From assembly GCF_017351175.1 (NCBI RefSeq), contig NZ_JAFMPN010000001.1, positions 1 through 64,000 of the forward strand: DNA of 64,000 bases, given 5' to 3'. Position numbers and translations under genes: made by a program. Numbering within the stretch: the stretch's first letter is position 1; each line of letters starts with the position of its first letter. Shown here piece by piece: positions 46,527 to 55,837 of this stretch. The notes beneath the pieces are model-generated. The model did not search any database. It was not told the DNA's origin and worked only from the letters and a program-made list of their open reading frames with translations. Origin of the DNA: Desulfovibrio sp. Huiquan2017. Lineage in GTDB: Bacteria; Desulfobacterota; Desulfovibrionia; Desulfovibrionales; Desulfovibrionaceae.

Positions 46527-46946
46527 ATGCTGATCGACATCAAAGAGCTAGCGCCCCTGCTGCGCGAGGTCAAGACCATCGCGGTGATCGGAGCCGTGGA
46601 CAAACCGGGACGCCCCGTGGACATGGTGGGCCGCGCCCTCATCGACATGGGCTTCACCGTCATCCCCGTCCACCCAAAACGCACCGATGTCTGGGGATTG
46701 GCCACCTACCCCACCCTGGGCGACATTCCCGTGCCCGTGGACCTGGTGGACGTTTTCCGGGCCCCGCAGTTCTGCCCGGATCACGCCCGCGAAACCCTGG
46801 CCCTGGAGCCGCGGCCGAAGGTTTTCTGGATGCAGTCCGGCATCGTCAGCCCCGAAGCCCGCAACATCCTCGCCGGAAGCGGCATCACCGTGGTCGAAGA
46901 TCACTGCACCCAGGTCGAAATGCGGGCCATGGGGATCCGCCCATGA
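46527..46946 (+). CDS. CoA-binding domain protein
   Basis: A 139-residue Rossmann-fold protein of the CoA_binding_2 family (YccU-like). Family segments are the nucleotide loop IAVIGAVDKPGRPVDMVGRAL, the strand GFTVIPVHPKR, PVDLVDVFRAP and the glycine/serine turn VFWMQSGIVSPEA. Function in the family is unknown beyond CoA or nucleotide binding. It overlaps the next gene in an ATGA arrangement and starts a short plus-strand operon. Confidence 0.88.
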   Translation: MLIDIKELAPLLREVKTIAVIGAVDKPGRPVDMVGRALIDMGFTVIPVHPKRTDVWGLATYPTLGDIPVPVDLVDVFRAPQFCPDHARETLALEPRPKVFWMQSGIVSPEARNILAGSGITVVEDHCTQVEMRAMGIRP

Positions 46947-47380
46947 CCGTGGCCGCCTTCACCTGCCGCATGTGCGGCCATTGTTGCCAGGGCGAGGGCG
47001 GCATCGTCATGACCGACAAGGACCGCGAACGGCTCGCCGACTTTCTCGATATTTCCGTGGAGGAACTGGTCGCGCGCTACGCCCATACGCGCGGCGGCAA
47101 GATTCAGCTCAACGTGGGCGAGGACAACTACTGCGTCTTTTACAAAGACGGCTGTGGAGTGCACCCCGGCCGCCCCGACATCTGCCGGGCCTGGCCCTAT
47201 TTCCGGGGCAACCTCATCGACGAAACCAGTTGGGAAATGATTCAGGAATACTGTCCCGGCATAAATCCGGAAGCCGGCCACGCTGAATTCGTCCGCCAGG
47301 GGCGCGCCTATTTGCGCGAGCACGGCCTTTTGCGCTATGATCCCGACACGTCGCCCAACGCATTGATTTCCGACGAGTAA
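46943..47380 (+). CDS. YkgJ-family cysteine-cluster protein
   Basis: A 145-residue protein of the YkgJ/CxxCxxCC family, thought to bind zinc or an iron-sulfur centre. The N-terminal cluster is [14 protein letters not shown] second group is in [25 protein letters not shown], and one further cysteine follows near EYCPG. The spacing is typical and no cysteine appears lost. It overlaps the CoA-binding gene by four bases and lies 16 bases before the J-domain gene. Confidence 0.88.
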   Translation: MTVAAFTCRMCGHCCQGEGGIVMTDKDRERLADFLDISVEELVARYAHTRGGKIQLNVGEDNYCVFYKDGCGVHPGRPDICRAWPYFRGNLIDETSWEMIQEYCPGINPEAGHAEFVRQGRAYLREHGLLRYDPDTSPNALISDE

Positions 47381-47396
47381 ACCAAGGACGCATCCC

Positions 47397-48170
47397 ATGA
47401 ATCTCCAGGAATGCCTCAAAGAGCTTCAGCTCGCCCCCGGGGCGAACCTGGAAGAGGTCAAATCCGCCTTCCGCAAACTGGCCTTCAAGTACCACCCGGA
47501 CCTGAACCCGAGCCCCCGGGCCGCCGAACGGTTCCGCGTGGTCAACGAGGCCTACGTCACGGCCCGCAAGATCCTGGACGAAGCAGGTCCGGCACGGACC
47601 GCGTCTCGCGGCCCCGATTCGGAAGGCCCGAAGACCGGCCGCGAACAAGGGGCCAAGGCCTACGCACGCCAACAGGGCAAAACGGTCCCGCCCAAACCGG
47701 AAAGAAGACGGCGCTCCACCCGGGCCAGGACTCAAAGCTATTATTACAAGGAAGAGGAAGTCCTGCGGACCATCCTCAACGACCCCTTTGCCAAGAAGGT
47801 GTTCGAGGACATCTACTCCCAGATCCGCAAGGACAAACCCGGCTACAAGGGACCGCTGGAACTCAAGAAGCGCAGTCTGCAACTGCACTGGGGCGAGCGG
47901 ACCCTCAACCTGGACTTCTCCAAGGGCATCAAGGGATGGCTCAAGGGCCAGATGGACTTTGAGCAGACCGTCCACTATCCGGCCTCCCACCTCCTGCCGG
48001 GCCGCAAGATCCGCATCACCGTGGAACATCCCTTCACCAAGGGGACCAAGACCATCGAGGTCACCCTGCCCCGGGATTTCGTGGTCGGCCGTCCCATCCG
48101 GCTCAAGGGACTGGGCCGCAAGCTCGGCCCTTTCAAGGGCGACCTGCTTTTGCGCATCCTCGGAAAATGA
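47397..48170 (+). CDS. J-domain protein with DnaJ-like C-terminal domain, no zinc fingers
   Basis: A 257-residue co-chaperone-like protein. The J domain (1-65) has the HPD motif in [18 protein letters not shown] basic linker follows ([17 protein letters not shown]). The last 110 residues resemble a DnaJ client-binding half, with [31 protein letters not shown] and FKGDLLLRI. The zinc-finger region of type I DnaJ is absent. It is distinct from the full dnaJ at 50.3-51.4 kb. The context suggests it may serve the CoA-binding/YkgJ pair. Confidence 0.85.
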   Translation: MNLQECLKELQLAPGANLEEVKSAFRKLAFKYHPDLNPSPRAAERFRVVNEAYVTARKILDEAGPARTASRGPDSEGPKTGREQGAKAYARQQGKTVPPKPERRRRSTRARTQSYYYKEEEVLRTILNDPFAKKVFEDIYSQIRKDKPGYKGPLELKKRSLQLHWGERTLNLDFSKGIKGWLKGQMDFEQTVHYPASHLLPGRKIRITVEHPFTKGTKTIEVTLPRDFVVGRPIRLKGLGRKLGPFKGDLLLRILGK

Positions 48171-48327
48171 CAATTTCAGGGCCGAAATCCGCCTCGGCCA
48201 ACCCCCTGCCGAAACGAACATTTGCCAATTCTGGCATACACTTTTGCCGCTGAAATAAAAGCCTTGTTTTCCACCGGTATTTTTACTAGTCGCTGTAGCA
48301 TACCGAGTATAAAGCGGAGGAACCCCC

Positions 48328-48969
48328 ATGCTCGCCATCTTCGATTACAAGGCGGGGAACCAGACCAGCGTCCACAGGGCCCTGGAGCATCTGGGTATCC
48401 CGAATGAAATTACCAACGATCCGGAAAAATTGGACAAAGCCTCAGGGATCATCTTTCCGGGCGTTGGCGCCGCAGGCCAAGCCATGGAAGAACTGGAATC
48501 CGGCGGCCTCGACGAAGTCATCAAGAAACTCATCGGGCAAAAGAAGCCCGTGCTGGGCATTTGCGTGGGCTGCCAGATTCTCCTGGACTACTCCGAGGAA
48601 AACGACACCAAGGCCCTGGAGGTCATCCCCGGCGAATGCCGCCTGTTCAACCCTTCCTGGGTGGACTACGAGGACATTCAAATCCGCGTGCCGCACATGG
48701 GCTGGAACCAGGTGGAGCTGCTCAAGGAATGCGAACTCTTCGACGGAATCGACCCGGACGCGGATTTCTACTTCGTGCACAGCTACTACCCCGCCCCCAA
48801 GGAGGAGTTCGTCATCGGCACCACCCGCTACGGCATCGACTTCTGCTCAGTGCATGGCCGCAAGGGACTGTGGGCCGTTCAATTCCACCCGGAAAAGAGC
48901 GGCCGTCCCGGCCTGAAGATGCTCCGCAATTTCTACGACTACTGTCTGGAGGCCTCCGATGCTGAGTAA
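48328..48969 (+). CDS. hisH: Imidazole glycerol phosphate synthase, glutamine amidotransferase subunit
   Basis: Supplies ammonia to HisF in histidine and purine-intermediate synthesis. The 213 residues have the class I amidotransferase triad: nucleophile C79 in GICVGCQ, then H187 and E189 in VQFHPEKSG. The oxyanion region reads [10 protein letters not shown]. Other family text is VPHMGWNQV and [10 protein letters not shown]. The GICVGCQ loop differs slightly from the usual GICLGMQ. A GGAGG site precedes the ATG. It overlaps hisF by 11 bases. The 157-base gap upstream holds no gene. Confidence 0.94.
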   Translation: MLAIFDYKAGNQTSVHRALEHLGIPNEITNDPEKLDKASGIIFPGVGAAGQAMEELESGGLDEVIKKLIGQKKPVLGICVGCQILLDYSEENDTKALEVIPGECRLFNPSWVDYEDIQIRVPHMGWNQVELLKECELFDGIDPDADFYFVHSYYPAPKEEFVIGTTRYGIDFCSVHGRKGLWAVQFHPEKSGRPGLKMLRNFYDYCLEASDAE

Positions 48970-49738
48970 ACGCGTCATCCCCTGCCTCGACGTGCGCAAC
49001 GGCCGTCTGACCAAGGGCATCAAGTTCGAGGGCAACGTGGACATCGGCGACCCGGTTGAATCCGCCAGGCGATACTACGAGGAAGGCGCGGACGAAATCG
49101 TCTTCTACGACATCACCGCCTCGCACGAAGCGCGCGGCATCTTCCTGGACGTGGTCGAAAAAGTCGCCTCCCAGATTTTCATACCCTTCTCCGTGGGCGG
49201 CGGCATCAACACCGTGGCCGACATGCGCGATGTGCTCGTGGCCGGAGCGGAAAAGGTCTCGGTCAACTCCGGCGCGGTCAAGAACCCCGACATAATCAGC
49301 GAAGGCGCGGCCATGTTCGGCTCCCAGTGCGTGGTGCTCGGCATGGACGTCAAACGCGTGCCCAAATCCGAAGACATCCCCTCGGGTTTCGAGATCGTCA
49401 TCCACGGCGGCCGCAAATACATGGGCATGGACGCCATCGAATGGGCCAAGACCGGCGAAGCGCTGGGTGCGGGTGAAATCTGCCTGAACTCCATTGACGC
49501 CGACGGCGTGAAGAACGGCTATGACCTGGAGCTGACCCGCCTGGTGGCCGAATCCGTGACCATCCCGGTCATCGCCTCCGGTGGTGCGGGCAACCCTCAG
49601 CACATGGTGGACGCCGTGACCGAAGGCAAGGCCACTGCCGCGCTCATCGCCTCCATCGTCCATTACGGCGAGTACACCATCCCACAAATCAAGAAATACA
49701 TGTCCGAGCACGGCGTCCAGACGCGAATGGTCTGGTAG
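48959..49738 (+). CDS. hisF: Imidazole glycerol phosphate synthase, cyclase subunit
   Basis: Cyclises PRFAR with ammonia from HisH to imidazole glycerol phosphate and AICAR. The 259-residue barrel has both catalytic aspartates, D11 in PCLDVRNGR and D130 in [10 protein letters not shown]. The phosphate loops are also clear: [12 protein letters not shown] and [26 protein letters not shown] is the expected seventh strand. Start and stop fit a coupled hisHF pair. No other his genes are in the window, so the rest of the pathway lies elsewhere. Confidence 0.96.
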   Translation: MLSKRVIPCLDVRNGRLTKGIKFEGNVDIGDPVESARRYYEEGADEIVFYDITASHEARGIFLDVVEKVASQIFIPFSVGGGINTVADMRDVLVAGAEKVSVNSGAVKNPDIISEGAAMFGSQCVVLGMDVKRVPKSEDIPSGFEIVIHGGRKYMGMDAIEWAKTGEALGAGEICLNSIDADGVKNGYDLELTRLVAESVTIPVIASGGAGNPQHMVDAVTEGKATAALIASIVHYGEYTIPQIKKYMSEHGVQTRMVW

Positions 49739-49763
49739 TGCCGCAACGAGCGAAACAAACAAG

Positions 49764-49796
49764 AAAGCCCCGCCGGATCAATCCGACGGGGCTTTT
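49764..49796. terminator. Bidirectional terminator between hisF and moaC
   Basis: AAAGCCCCG pairs with CGGGGCTTT, and an inner CGGAT/ATCCG extends the stem. A residues lie on the left and T residues on the right, serving both convergent genes. Confidence 0.88.
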
Positions 49797-49826
49797 CCTT
49801 CTCTTGAAGAAGCGCTTTGGTCCGGC

Positions 49827-50306
49827 CTATTCACCCCGGAACGTACCGCTTTTGCCGCCGGATTTGAAAATCAAGCGGCAATTGTCGATGACGATATCCT
49901 TCTGGACCGCCTTGCACATGTCGTAGATAGTCGCGGCCGCCGCCTGGCAGCCGATCAAGGCTTCCATCTCGACACCGGTCTTGTAGGCTGTCCGAACCTC
50001 GCATTCCAGCTCGATGGTCGAATCCTCGTCATGCACGGTGAATCGCACGTCGATGTAGCTGATGGGCAGGGGATGGCACATGGGGATCAGATCACTGGTC
50101 CGTTTGGCCGCCTGGATGCCCGCTATCTTGGCCGTGGTCAACACGTCTCCCTTGGGCAGGGCGTCCGCCTTGAGCAGACGCAAGGTTTCCGAGGAAAGGC
50201 GAACCAGCCCCCGGACAATAGCCGTGCGGGTCGTGTCGTTCTTGGCGGAAACGTCCACCATGCGGGCATTGCCGTCACGGTCCATGTGCGAAAATCCGTC
50301 TGCCAT
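49827..50306 (-). CDS. moaC: Cyclic pyranopterin monophosphate synthase MoaC
   Basis: Forms the cyclic phosphate of the molybdopterin precursor, acting after MoaA. The 159 residues start with [18 protein letters not shown] and hold [26 protein letters not shown] and [23 protein letters not shown]. These contain the conserved lysine, histidine and glutamate residues of the active site. It ends with a typical [12 protein letters not shown] tail. It begins 4 bases after dnaJ, last in a four-gene minus-strand run. Molybdo/tungsto-enzymes are common in sulfate reducers. Confidence 0.96.
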   Translation of the reverse strand: MADGFSHMDRDGNARMVDVSAKNDTTRTAIVRGLVRLSSETLRLLKADALPKGDVLTTAKIAGIQAAKRTSDLIPMCHPLPISYIDVRFTVHDEDSTIELECEVRTAYKTGVEMEALIGCQAAAATIYDMCKAVQKDIVIDNCRLIFKSGGKSGTFRGE

Positions 50307-50309
50307 AGT

Positions 50310-51422
50310 CTACTCTCCCATGACCTTGTCCTTGGCCTTCTTGAAGAAGCCCTTGGCCCGGTTCTTGAGTTTTCCGGCTTCGATCTCGGCGAACTCCTTG
50401 AGAAGCTCCTCTTGGCGGCCGTTCAGCTTGGAGGGCGTCTTCACGCGGACCTCCACAAGCAGGTCGCCATTCTGGGTGGAACCGAGATGGGGCAAACCCA
50501 GGCCGCGCAGCCGAAAGACTTCGCCGGACTGGGTGCCACTGGGGATGTCCAGGTTCACCGGCTCGTCCAGAGTAGGCACTTCCAGGCGGTGCCCCAGAGC
50601 AGCCTCGACCATGGAGATTTCTCGGCTGAGGATCAAATTCTGGCCCTGGCGCTCGAAGGTTTCGTCCGGAGTGACCCGGATGACCACGTAGAGATCGCCC
50701 GGAGGGCCTCCGTTAACCCCGGCCTCGCCCTCGCCGCGCAGGCGCAGGCGCGAATTGTTGTCCACGCCCGCCGGAATGCGGACGTTGAGGTCCTTGTCCT
50801 TGATGACCGTGCCGCGCCCCATGCAGGTGTCGCAGGGCTCGGTGATCAGCTTACCCGCGCCCCGACATTGGGGACAGGTGGCGGAAATGCGGAAGAACCC
50901 CTGGGATTGCTGGACCGTGCCGGACCCGCCGCACTGGGGACAGGTCTGGGGCGAAGAGCCGGGGGCCGCCCCGCTGCCGCCACAGGTCTCGCAGGTGGAT
51001 TCCACGGGAATTTTGATGGAAACTTCGGTGCCCTTGGCCGCATCCCGAAAGGAAATCTCCAGGTTGTACCGCAGGTCGGAACCGGCCCGGGGCCGATTGG
51101 TCCGCCCGGCCGAAGAAAACCCGAAGACTTCGCCAAAGATATCGCTGAACGCGCCGAAGATGTCCTCGTTGCTCGAAAATCCGGAGAAGCCGTTGCCGTT
51201 CACGCCGTCATGGCCGAACCGGTCATAGGACTGGCGTTTTTCCGGGCTGCCCAGGACCTCGTAGGCCTCGGCGGCTTCCTTGAACTTGGATTCGGCGTCG
51301 GGATCATCCTGGTTGCGGTCGGGATGAAACTTGAAGGCCAACCTCCGATACGCCGTCTTGATCTCGTCCTGGGAGGCGGTTCGCTCCACCTCCAGGATCT
51401 CGTAATAATCGCGTTTGGACAT
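50310..51422 (-). CDS. dnaJ: Chaperone DnaJ (type I)
   Basis: Delivers clients to DnaK and stimulates its ATPase. The 370 residues have the J domain (1-70, with HPD in [11 protein letters not shown]), a glycine/phenylalanine region ([13 protein letters not shown]), and four zinc-finger repeats: [24 protein letters not shown] and CDTCMGRG. Two C-terminal beta domains follow. All eight zinc cysteines are present. It lies 6 bases after rpoZ and 3 bases before moaC. DnaK and GrpE are not in the window. Confidence 0.97.
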   Translation of the reverse strand: MSKRDYYEILEVERTASQDEIKTAYRRLAFKFHPDRNQDDPDAESKFKEAAEAYEVLGSPEKRQSYDRFGHDGVNGNGFSGFSSNEDIFGAFSDIFGEVFGFSSAGRTNRPRAGSDLRYNLEISFRDAAKGTEVSIKIPVESTCETCGGSGAAPGSSPQTCPQCGGSGTVQQSQGFFRISATCPQCRGAGKLITEPCDTCMGRGTVIKDKDLNVRIPAGVDNNSRLRLRGEGEAGVNGGPPGDLYVVIRVTPDETFERQGQNLILSREISMVEAALGHRLEVPTLDEPVNLDIPSGTQSGEVFRLRGLGLPHLGSTQNGDLLVEVRVKTPSKLNGRQEELLKEFAEIEAGKLKNRAKGFFKKAKDKVMGE

Positions 51423-51428
51423 GGTCGG

Positions 51429-51659
51429 CTACTGAGCGTCCTCGGTTTCGGAAGCATGCAGGTGAAGGTCCGAGGAAGTGTCGGGAATGACTTTGGCCGC
51501 CGCGATCTCACGCAGGGCATTGACTATTTCCTTATTCTTGGAATCAACCAGCGGCTCGTAGCCTTCACGGTACTGCTTGACCCGCTTGATAGCCATCTGG
51601 GTGATGAGAAAACGATTGCTCACTTTGGCCAGACAATCTTCAACGGTAATCCTTGCCAT
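51429..51659 (-). CDS. rpoZ: RNA polymerase omega subunit
   Basis: A 76-residue subunit that helps assemble the beta-prime subunit. The N-terminus [19 protein letters not shown] is the family signature, and [10 protein letters not shown] lies in the second half. The short acidic tail is variable in the family. It begins 34 bases after the DUF4340 gene and directly precedes dnaJ, with an AAGGAG site before the ATG. Confidence 0.95.
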   Translation of the reverse strand: MARITVEDCLAKVSNRFLITQMAIKRVKQYREGYEPLVDSKNKEIVNALREIAAAKVIPDTSSDLHLHASETEDAQ

Positions 51660-51693
51660 GATATTCTCCTTAAAGACTTCGTTTGAAGCGCCG

Positions 51694-53040
51694 TTATTCG
51701 TTTTTTACGGACTCGCCCGCCGGGAACATCCCCTGCAGGTCCTTGAGCAGCCGGGCGGAGACCGGGTAATACATACCGTCTCCGTTCTTTACCCAACACT
51801 GCCCCTGGGGCAGCTTGGGGTCCGCGTAGAAGGTAACCGCCTTCAACTCGTTTCCGTTGCCGTCCAGCAGGCGGCAGTGCATGAGCTTCACAGCCGTGGC
51901 GGCCAGATTATTCAGGGGCAACGCCTCAAACTGTAATTCAGTAAATCGCCAGAGCGCCATGTCAATGCCGGGGATGTCTTTTCCCCCACCTTCCACGCGC
52001 CAGCCGGCATGCTCACGACGGACCACGTAGCGCCGATCGCCGTTGACGATGACGATGACGGCCACTTGGCCGATATCCAGGGTAAACACGTTGCGCCCCT
52101 GAACGTCGAATGCGCTCTTCACCAGTTGGCTGACGCTCTCCGCATCGAGCAGGAACGGCACGGTCAACCAGGACGAGCGGCCGAAATAGTATTTGGAGTC
52201 ATCCGCAATGGTAAAAAACTCCACCGACGACGGCTCATCATTCCCCGTCCAGACCTTAATGGTCAGGGCCGCCATGCTCTTTTCCGGCTCCGCAGGTTCA
52301 AGCACCAGCTTGCCCGCCCGAAGCAAGGCCAGGGTGTGCAGGTAGAGCTTGAGCTCCGAGCTGGACGCCTCCTTGCCTTTGAGGTAGCCGGGCTGGACGA
52401 AGGTGAACCCCTTGGCCCCGCGCCTGGCCACCCAACTCGAACCGAACGGCTGGACGAGCTGCACCTGGCTGACTCGCTCCTCGTTGAAGCGAAAAATCCT
52501 GGTGTCGAGAAAATGGGCGACAGGATGGGCCAACTGCCCGAAAACCTCGCCCCCGAATTCGTATACCCGGCCAGGTGTCTCCGAATTCCATCCGTAGGTC
52601 TTGCCCGACTCGCCCGGGACGAACCGAATGTTCAGGGACGGCGAATTTTCGTCGCCGGACTGGACTACGAGCCTGAGTCCGGGTTCGTTCAGGCCGTATT
52701 GCCTGAGCAACCCGACCTCGTCCCCTTCGAAGACGAGCAACGGAACCAACCCGGCCAGGCGATTCAGGTAATCACGAACCCGGGAATCCACGGCCTTGGC
52801 CGAAACGTTCCAGGACGCGCCTGGAACCCGCGCCGCCCAATGGCCGCCCGAGGCGACCAGGGTATATGCGTCGCCACCCTGTCGGATGTGCAACGACTTG
52901 ACCTTGTTCAGGGAATGTGCCAGCCAACGGGACGTCACGACCTGTTTCTCCATACCGGACCTGAGCCAGTACGCGCCACCGGCCAAGGCGGCCGCAAGCA
53001 CGACAATGACGAGAAACAGAATCCGTTTCAAAACAGGCAT
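51694..53040 (-). CDS. DUF4340-domain membrane-anchored protein
   Basis: A 448-residue protein with one N-terminal membrane helix (about 5-25) and a periplasmic region made of DUF4340-type repeats. The repeats are strand-rich units such as [22 protein letters not shown] and [25 protein letters not shown]. In other bacteria this domain is often encoded beside ABC-type gliding or export genes, but no such partner is near here. The function is unknown. It is first of the minus-strand group ending in moaC and divergent from the TtcA-family gene. Confidence 0.8.
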   Translation of the reverse strand: MPVLKRILFLVIVVLAAALAGGAYWLRSGMEKQVVTSRWLAHSLNKVKSLHIRQGGDAYTLVASGGHWAARVPGASWNVSAKAVDSRVRDYLNRLAGLVPLLVFEGDEVGLLRQYGLNEPGLRLVVQSGDENSPSLNIRFVPGESGKTYGWNSETPGRVYEFGGEVFGQLAHPVAHFLDTRIFRFNEERVSQVQLVQPFGSSWVARRGAKGFTFVQPGYLKGKEASSSELKLYLHTLALLRAGKLVLEPAEPEKSMAALTIKVWTGNDEPSSVEFFTIADDSKYYFGRSSWLTVPFLLDAESVSQLVKSAFDVQGRNVFTLDIGQVAVIVIVNGDRRYVVRREHAGWRVEGGGKDIPGIDMALWRFTELQFEALPLNNLAATAVKLMHCRLLDGNGNELKAVTFYADPKLPQGQCWVKNGDGMYYPVSARLLKDLQGMFPAGESVKNE

Positions 53041-53196
53041 CCTCCGGAAGGACCTGGCGCCGACCCCGAACGGCGGCTCGAACCGTGACGCGAAAGCTTG
53101 TAAAGCTGCCCCAAGGGGGCTTGCAAGTCAAGCAGGAATACTCTATCTGCCTGACCTGGCAAGCCCTGCATAGCAAATCGAACGGGAGAAAAACAG

Positions 53197-53946
53197 ATGG
53201 CCTCATGGGGCAAACTCACCTTCGCGCAGAAAAAATGCGTCACCGCCACGGGCAAGCTCATGCAGCAGACCGACATGGTCACCGGGGGAGCACGCATCGG
53301 CCTGGCCATCTCCGGCGGCGTGGACAGTTTCCTCATGCTCAAGGTCATGACCATTCGCCGGGCGATCATGCCCTTTCCGGTCGAACTGATGGCCCTGCAC
53401 GTCAACCCGGGCTTCGACCCCGCCTCCCACAAACCGCTGGTCAAATGGTGCGCGGAGAACGGACTGGCCGCGCATGTGGAGCTGACCGACTTCGGGCCGC
53501 GCGCCCATGGCGAGGAAAACCGCAAGAATTCTCCGTGCTTCTGGTGTGCCATGCAACGCCGAAAGCGCCTCTTCGAGCTCTGCCGCAACTACGGCTTGAC
53601 CCACCTGGCCTTCGGTCACAACGCCGACGACAACGTAGTCACATTCTTCATGAACGTGGTCCAAAACGGACGCGCCGACGGACTTTCCGCCAACGAACCG
53701 TTCTTCGGCGGCAAGCTCAAGGTCATCCGGCCGACCATGCTTCTGGACAAAAAAACCGTCATCAAGGCGGCCTCCCAGTGGGATCTGCCCATCTGGGAAA
53801 ACGTCTGCCCTTCCAACGGATTCACCAAGCGGGACGAAATTCATGAATGGTTGCGGACCATGTGGAAAAAAGATAAACGCATAAAAAACAACATCTTCAA
53901 TGCCATAACTCGGCAACAAGTCAACTTGACAAGTAAAAAAGTCTAG
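53197..53946 (+). CDS. TtcA-family PP-loop ATPase (tRNA 2-thiolation type)
   Basis: A 249-residue adenylating enzyme of the TtcA/TtuA group, which thiolates tRNA bases using an iron-sulfur cluster. The PP-loop SGGVDS is at 39-44. The cluster cysteines are C114 and C117 in SPCFWC, with C204 in ENVCPSNG as the third ligand. HLAFGHNADDNVVTFFMN is the conserved middle stretch. It has no N-terminal zinc finger, so TtcA (cytidine-32) is more likely than TtuA. It is divergent from the DUF4340 gene; the 156-base gap holds a GCCC/GGGC hairpin. Confidence 0.88.
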   Translation: MASWGKLTFAQKKCVTATGKLMQQTDMVTGGARIGLAISGGVDSFLMLKVMTIRRAIMPFPVELMALHVNPGFDPASHKPLVKWCAENGLAAHVELTDFGPRAHGEENRKNSPCFWCAMQRRKRLFELCRNYGLTHLAFGHNADDNVVTFFMNVVQNGRADGLSANEPFFGGKLKVIRPTMLLDKKTVIKAASQWDLPIWENVCPSNGFTKRDEIHEWLRTMWKKDKRIKNNIFNAITRQQVNLTSKKV

Positions 53947-54008
53947 ACTAAAAGTACTCAAAGCCCGTATCCGGCTGCTCTGCAAACTTCTAACATCCTG
54001 GAAAGGTA

Positions 54009-54914
54009 ATGCTTTTCCGAAAATATCATATAGTTGTCTTTAAAGACAAACAGGGTTCGTGCAAGAAGTTCCAGCTTCGAGGCTGGTTTATCGTGTTTCT
54101 TTTCTTCCTGACGGTGTCCATGGCCGCGGGCAACGTCATCCTTTGGAACAAATACGCCGAGCACTCCCGCGTCGAGCAAGGCCTGAACATCGCGGAAAAA
54201 ACCGTCCAGGAACAAAAGACCCAACTCCTCAGCCTGTCTCAAAAAATCACCTCCCTGCAGAGCAACCTGAACCGCATCCGCGATTTCGACTCCAAACTCC
54301 GGGTCATGATCAACCTGGATCAGGACGGCAGTCAGGCCGCCGCCCCCAAGGGCGGTCCCGCCAACGAAAATTTCTCCAAGGGCTACCTGCCCCTCTATCG
54401 CCAAGAACTGCTCGCCCGCAAAATGCATGAATTCTTGCGCCAGTTGAACGTTGAGGCGCGCCTCGAAGAGGTCCGCCAGCAGGAAATCATGCACACCCTG
54501 CGCTCCAATCAAAACATCCTCGAAGCCACTCCGTCCATCTGGCCGACCTCCGGCTGGGTGACCTCGGGCTTCGCCTGGCGCACCTCGCCCTTCACGGGCA
54601 AACGCGAATTCCACAAGGGACTGGACATCTCGGCCCCGCGCGGCACCCCTGTCTATGCCCCGGCCCGCGGCTCCGTGACCTTTGCGGGCCGCGACGGTTC
54701 CTACGGCCTGTCCATCCGCCTAAAGCACAATGCCAGCCTGTCCACCCGGTTCGCGCACCTCAACCGTATCGCCATCAAGAGCGGCCAGGAGGTCACCCGG
54801 GGAGAACTCATTGGCTATGTAGGCAATACCGGTCGCTCCACCGGCCCTCACCTGCACTATGAAGTCCGCCTGAACGGCGTGCCGGTGAACCCCAAACGGT
54901 ACATCCTCAACTAA
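54009..54914 (+). CDS. M23-family (LytM-type) metallopeptidase, membrane anchored
   Basis: A 301-residue cell-wall enzyme or enzyme activator. One membrane helix is at about 27-46, a coiled coil follows (about 55-100), and the LytM domain fills about 185-300. The zinc site is intact: the first histidine and aspartate are in FHKGLDIS, and the other ligands in TRFAHLN and GPHLHYEV. It may cut peptide crosslinks in peptidoglycan. The start at 54009 has a GGAAAGG site. Its place just before the flagellar operon may be chance, though wall remodelling is needed for flagellar passage. Confidence 0.88.
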   Translation: MLFRKYHIVVFKDKQGSCKKFQLRGWFIVFLFFLTVSMAAGNVILWNKYAEHSRVEQGLNIAEKTVQEQKTQLLSLSQKITSLQSNLNRIRDFDSKLRVMINLDQDGSQAAAPKGGPANENFSKGYLPLYRQELLARKMHEFLRQLNVEARLEEVRQQEIMHTLRSNQNILEATPSIWPTSGWVTSGFAWRTSPFTGKREFHKGLDISAPRGTPVYAPARGSVTFAGRDGSYGLSIRLKHNASLSTRFAHLNRIAIKSGQEVTRGELIGYVGNTGRSTGPHLHYEVRLNGVPVNPKRYILN

Positions 54915-54943
54915 ACCGGTCCCCGGTCCAAGAATGCTCCAGG

Positions 54944-54983
54944 CCCTTTTGGAATACGACATTCCAGGAGGGTCTGTTTGTTT
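54944..54983 (+). terminator. Terminator-like hairpin between the M23 peptidase and fliR
   Basis: GGAAT-ACGAC-ATTCC with flanking CCCT/AGGG arms forms an imperfect stem, followed by the T-rich stretch TCTGTTTGTTTC. It would separate the peptidase gene from the flagellar operon. Confidence 0.4.
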
Positions 54984-55008
54984 CGGGACGCTCCGGATGA
55001 CGCCCCGA

Positions 55009-55025
55009 TTGGTTCGGGTTTTGCA
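55009..55025 (+). promoter_or_regulatory. Sigma-54-type promoter motif in front of fliR
   Basis: TTGG (55009-55012), ten bases, then GCA (55023-55025) matches the sigma-54 pattern TTGGCACG-N4-TTGC at most positions, with exact GG-to-GC spacing. Transcription would start about 12 bases on, near 55036, right at the fliR ATG (55037). That would give an almost leaderless message, a reason for caution. Confidence 0.4.
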
Positions 55026-55036
55026 GTGATGCGGTA

Positions 55037-55825
55037 ATGGAGATTTTCGGATTTCAACCGAGCGACATGCTCAGCTACTTCCTGACGCTGTTCCGCATCA
55101 GCGTTGTTCTCTTTCTGCTGCCTTTTTTCGGAGGACAGTCCATCCCCAAAACGATCAAAGCGGCCCTGGTTTTGGTCCTGTCCATGGCCTTTTGGCCACA
55201 ACTCTCCTTCCCCGGCTCCATGATGCCCACGGGCTGGAACATCGCGATCATGTTCCTCGGTGAATTGGTGCTCGGCCTGATTCTCGGCATGCTCGTCAAT
55301 TTTTTGTTCGCCGCGGTCCAGTTGGGCGGCCAGATCATCGGCTTCCAGATGGGATTCGCCATGGTCAACGTGGTCGATCCCATCACCGGCACCAGCAACG
55401 CGGTCTCGGCTCATTTCCTGTACATGTGCACCATGCTGACCTTCCTGGTCCTTAACGGACACCTCTACCTGCTCAAGGCCGTGGGCACGAGCTTCCAATA
55501 CATCCCGCCGGGCACTCTGTTGCTCCAGCCCGAACTGGCCGACCACATTTTCCACTTCTCCAACATCATGTTTACCCTGGCCATCAAGATTGCGGCCCCG
55601 GTCATGGCCTCCCTGTTCCTGGTGGACCTCTCCCTGGCGCTCATCTCGCGGGCCGCGCCCCAGATGCACGTGCTCGTTCTCGGCTTCCCCATCAAGATCA
55701 CCGTGGGGTTCTTCTTCCTGGGATTCATCTTCAGCATCATGGCGTTATATGTGGGCGACTTCCTGTCCGGCCTGAACAACATGTACGACAACGTCATGAA
55801 GTTCGGCACGATAAACCTGCAATAG
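55037..55825 (+). CDS. fliR: Flagellar export gate protein FliR
   Basis: An integral membrane part of the flagellar type III export gate, together with FliP and FliQ. The 262 residues have about six hydrophobic helices. Family text includes FRISVVLFLLPFFGGQSIPKT near the N-terminus, FAAVQLGGQIIGFQMGFAM in the middle and PQMHVLVLGFPIKITVGF near the end. FliP and FliQ are not in the window. It is the first gene of the operon and is followed by flhB after 12 bases. Confidence 0.95.
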   Translation: MEIFGFQPSDMLSYFLTLFRISVVLFLLPFFGGQSIPKTIKAALVLVLSMAFWPQLSFPGSMMPTGWNIAIMFLGELVLGLILGMLVNFLFAAVQLGGQIIGFQMGFAMVNVVDPITGTSNAVSAHFLYMCTMLTFLVLNGHLYLLKAVGTSFQYIPPGTLLLQPELADHIFHFSNIMFTLAIKIAAPVMASLFLVDLSLALISRAAPQMHVLVLGFPIKITVGFFFLGFIFSIMALYVGDFLSGLNNMYDNVMKFGTINLQ

Positions 55826-55837
55826 GAAACGACTGTC

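Noticed and set aside
48227-48252. A sigma-54-like GGCAT...TTTTGCC sequence upstream of hisH
   Set aside because: The GG and GC elements are 11 bases apart, where the sigma-54 pattern needs 10, so it is unlikely to work.
48328-49738. hisHF as a non-histidine (surface sugar) amidotransferase pair
   Set aside because: Both HisF aspartates and the HisH triad are intact and no surface-sugar genes are adjacent, so the usual histidine role is preferred.
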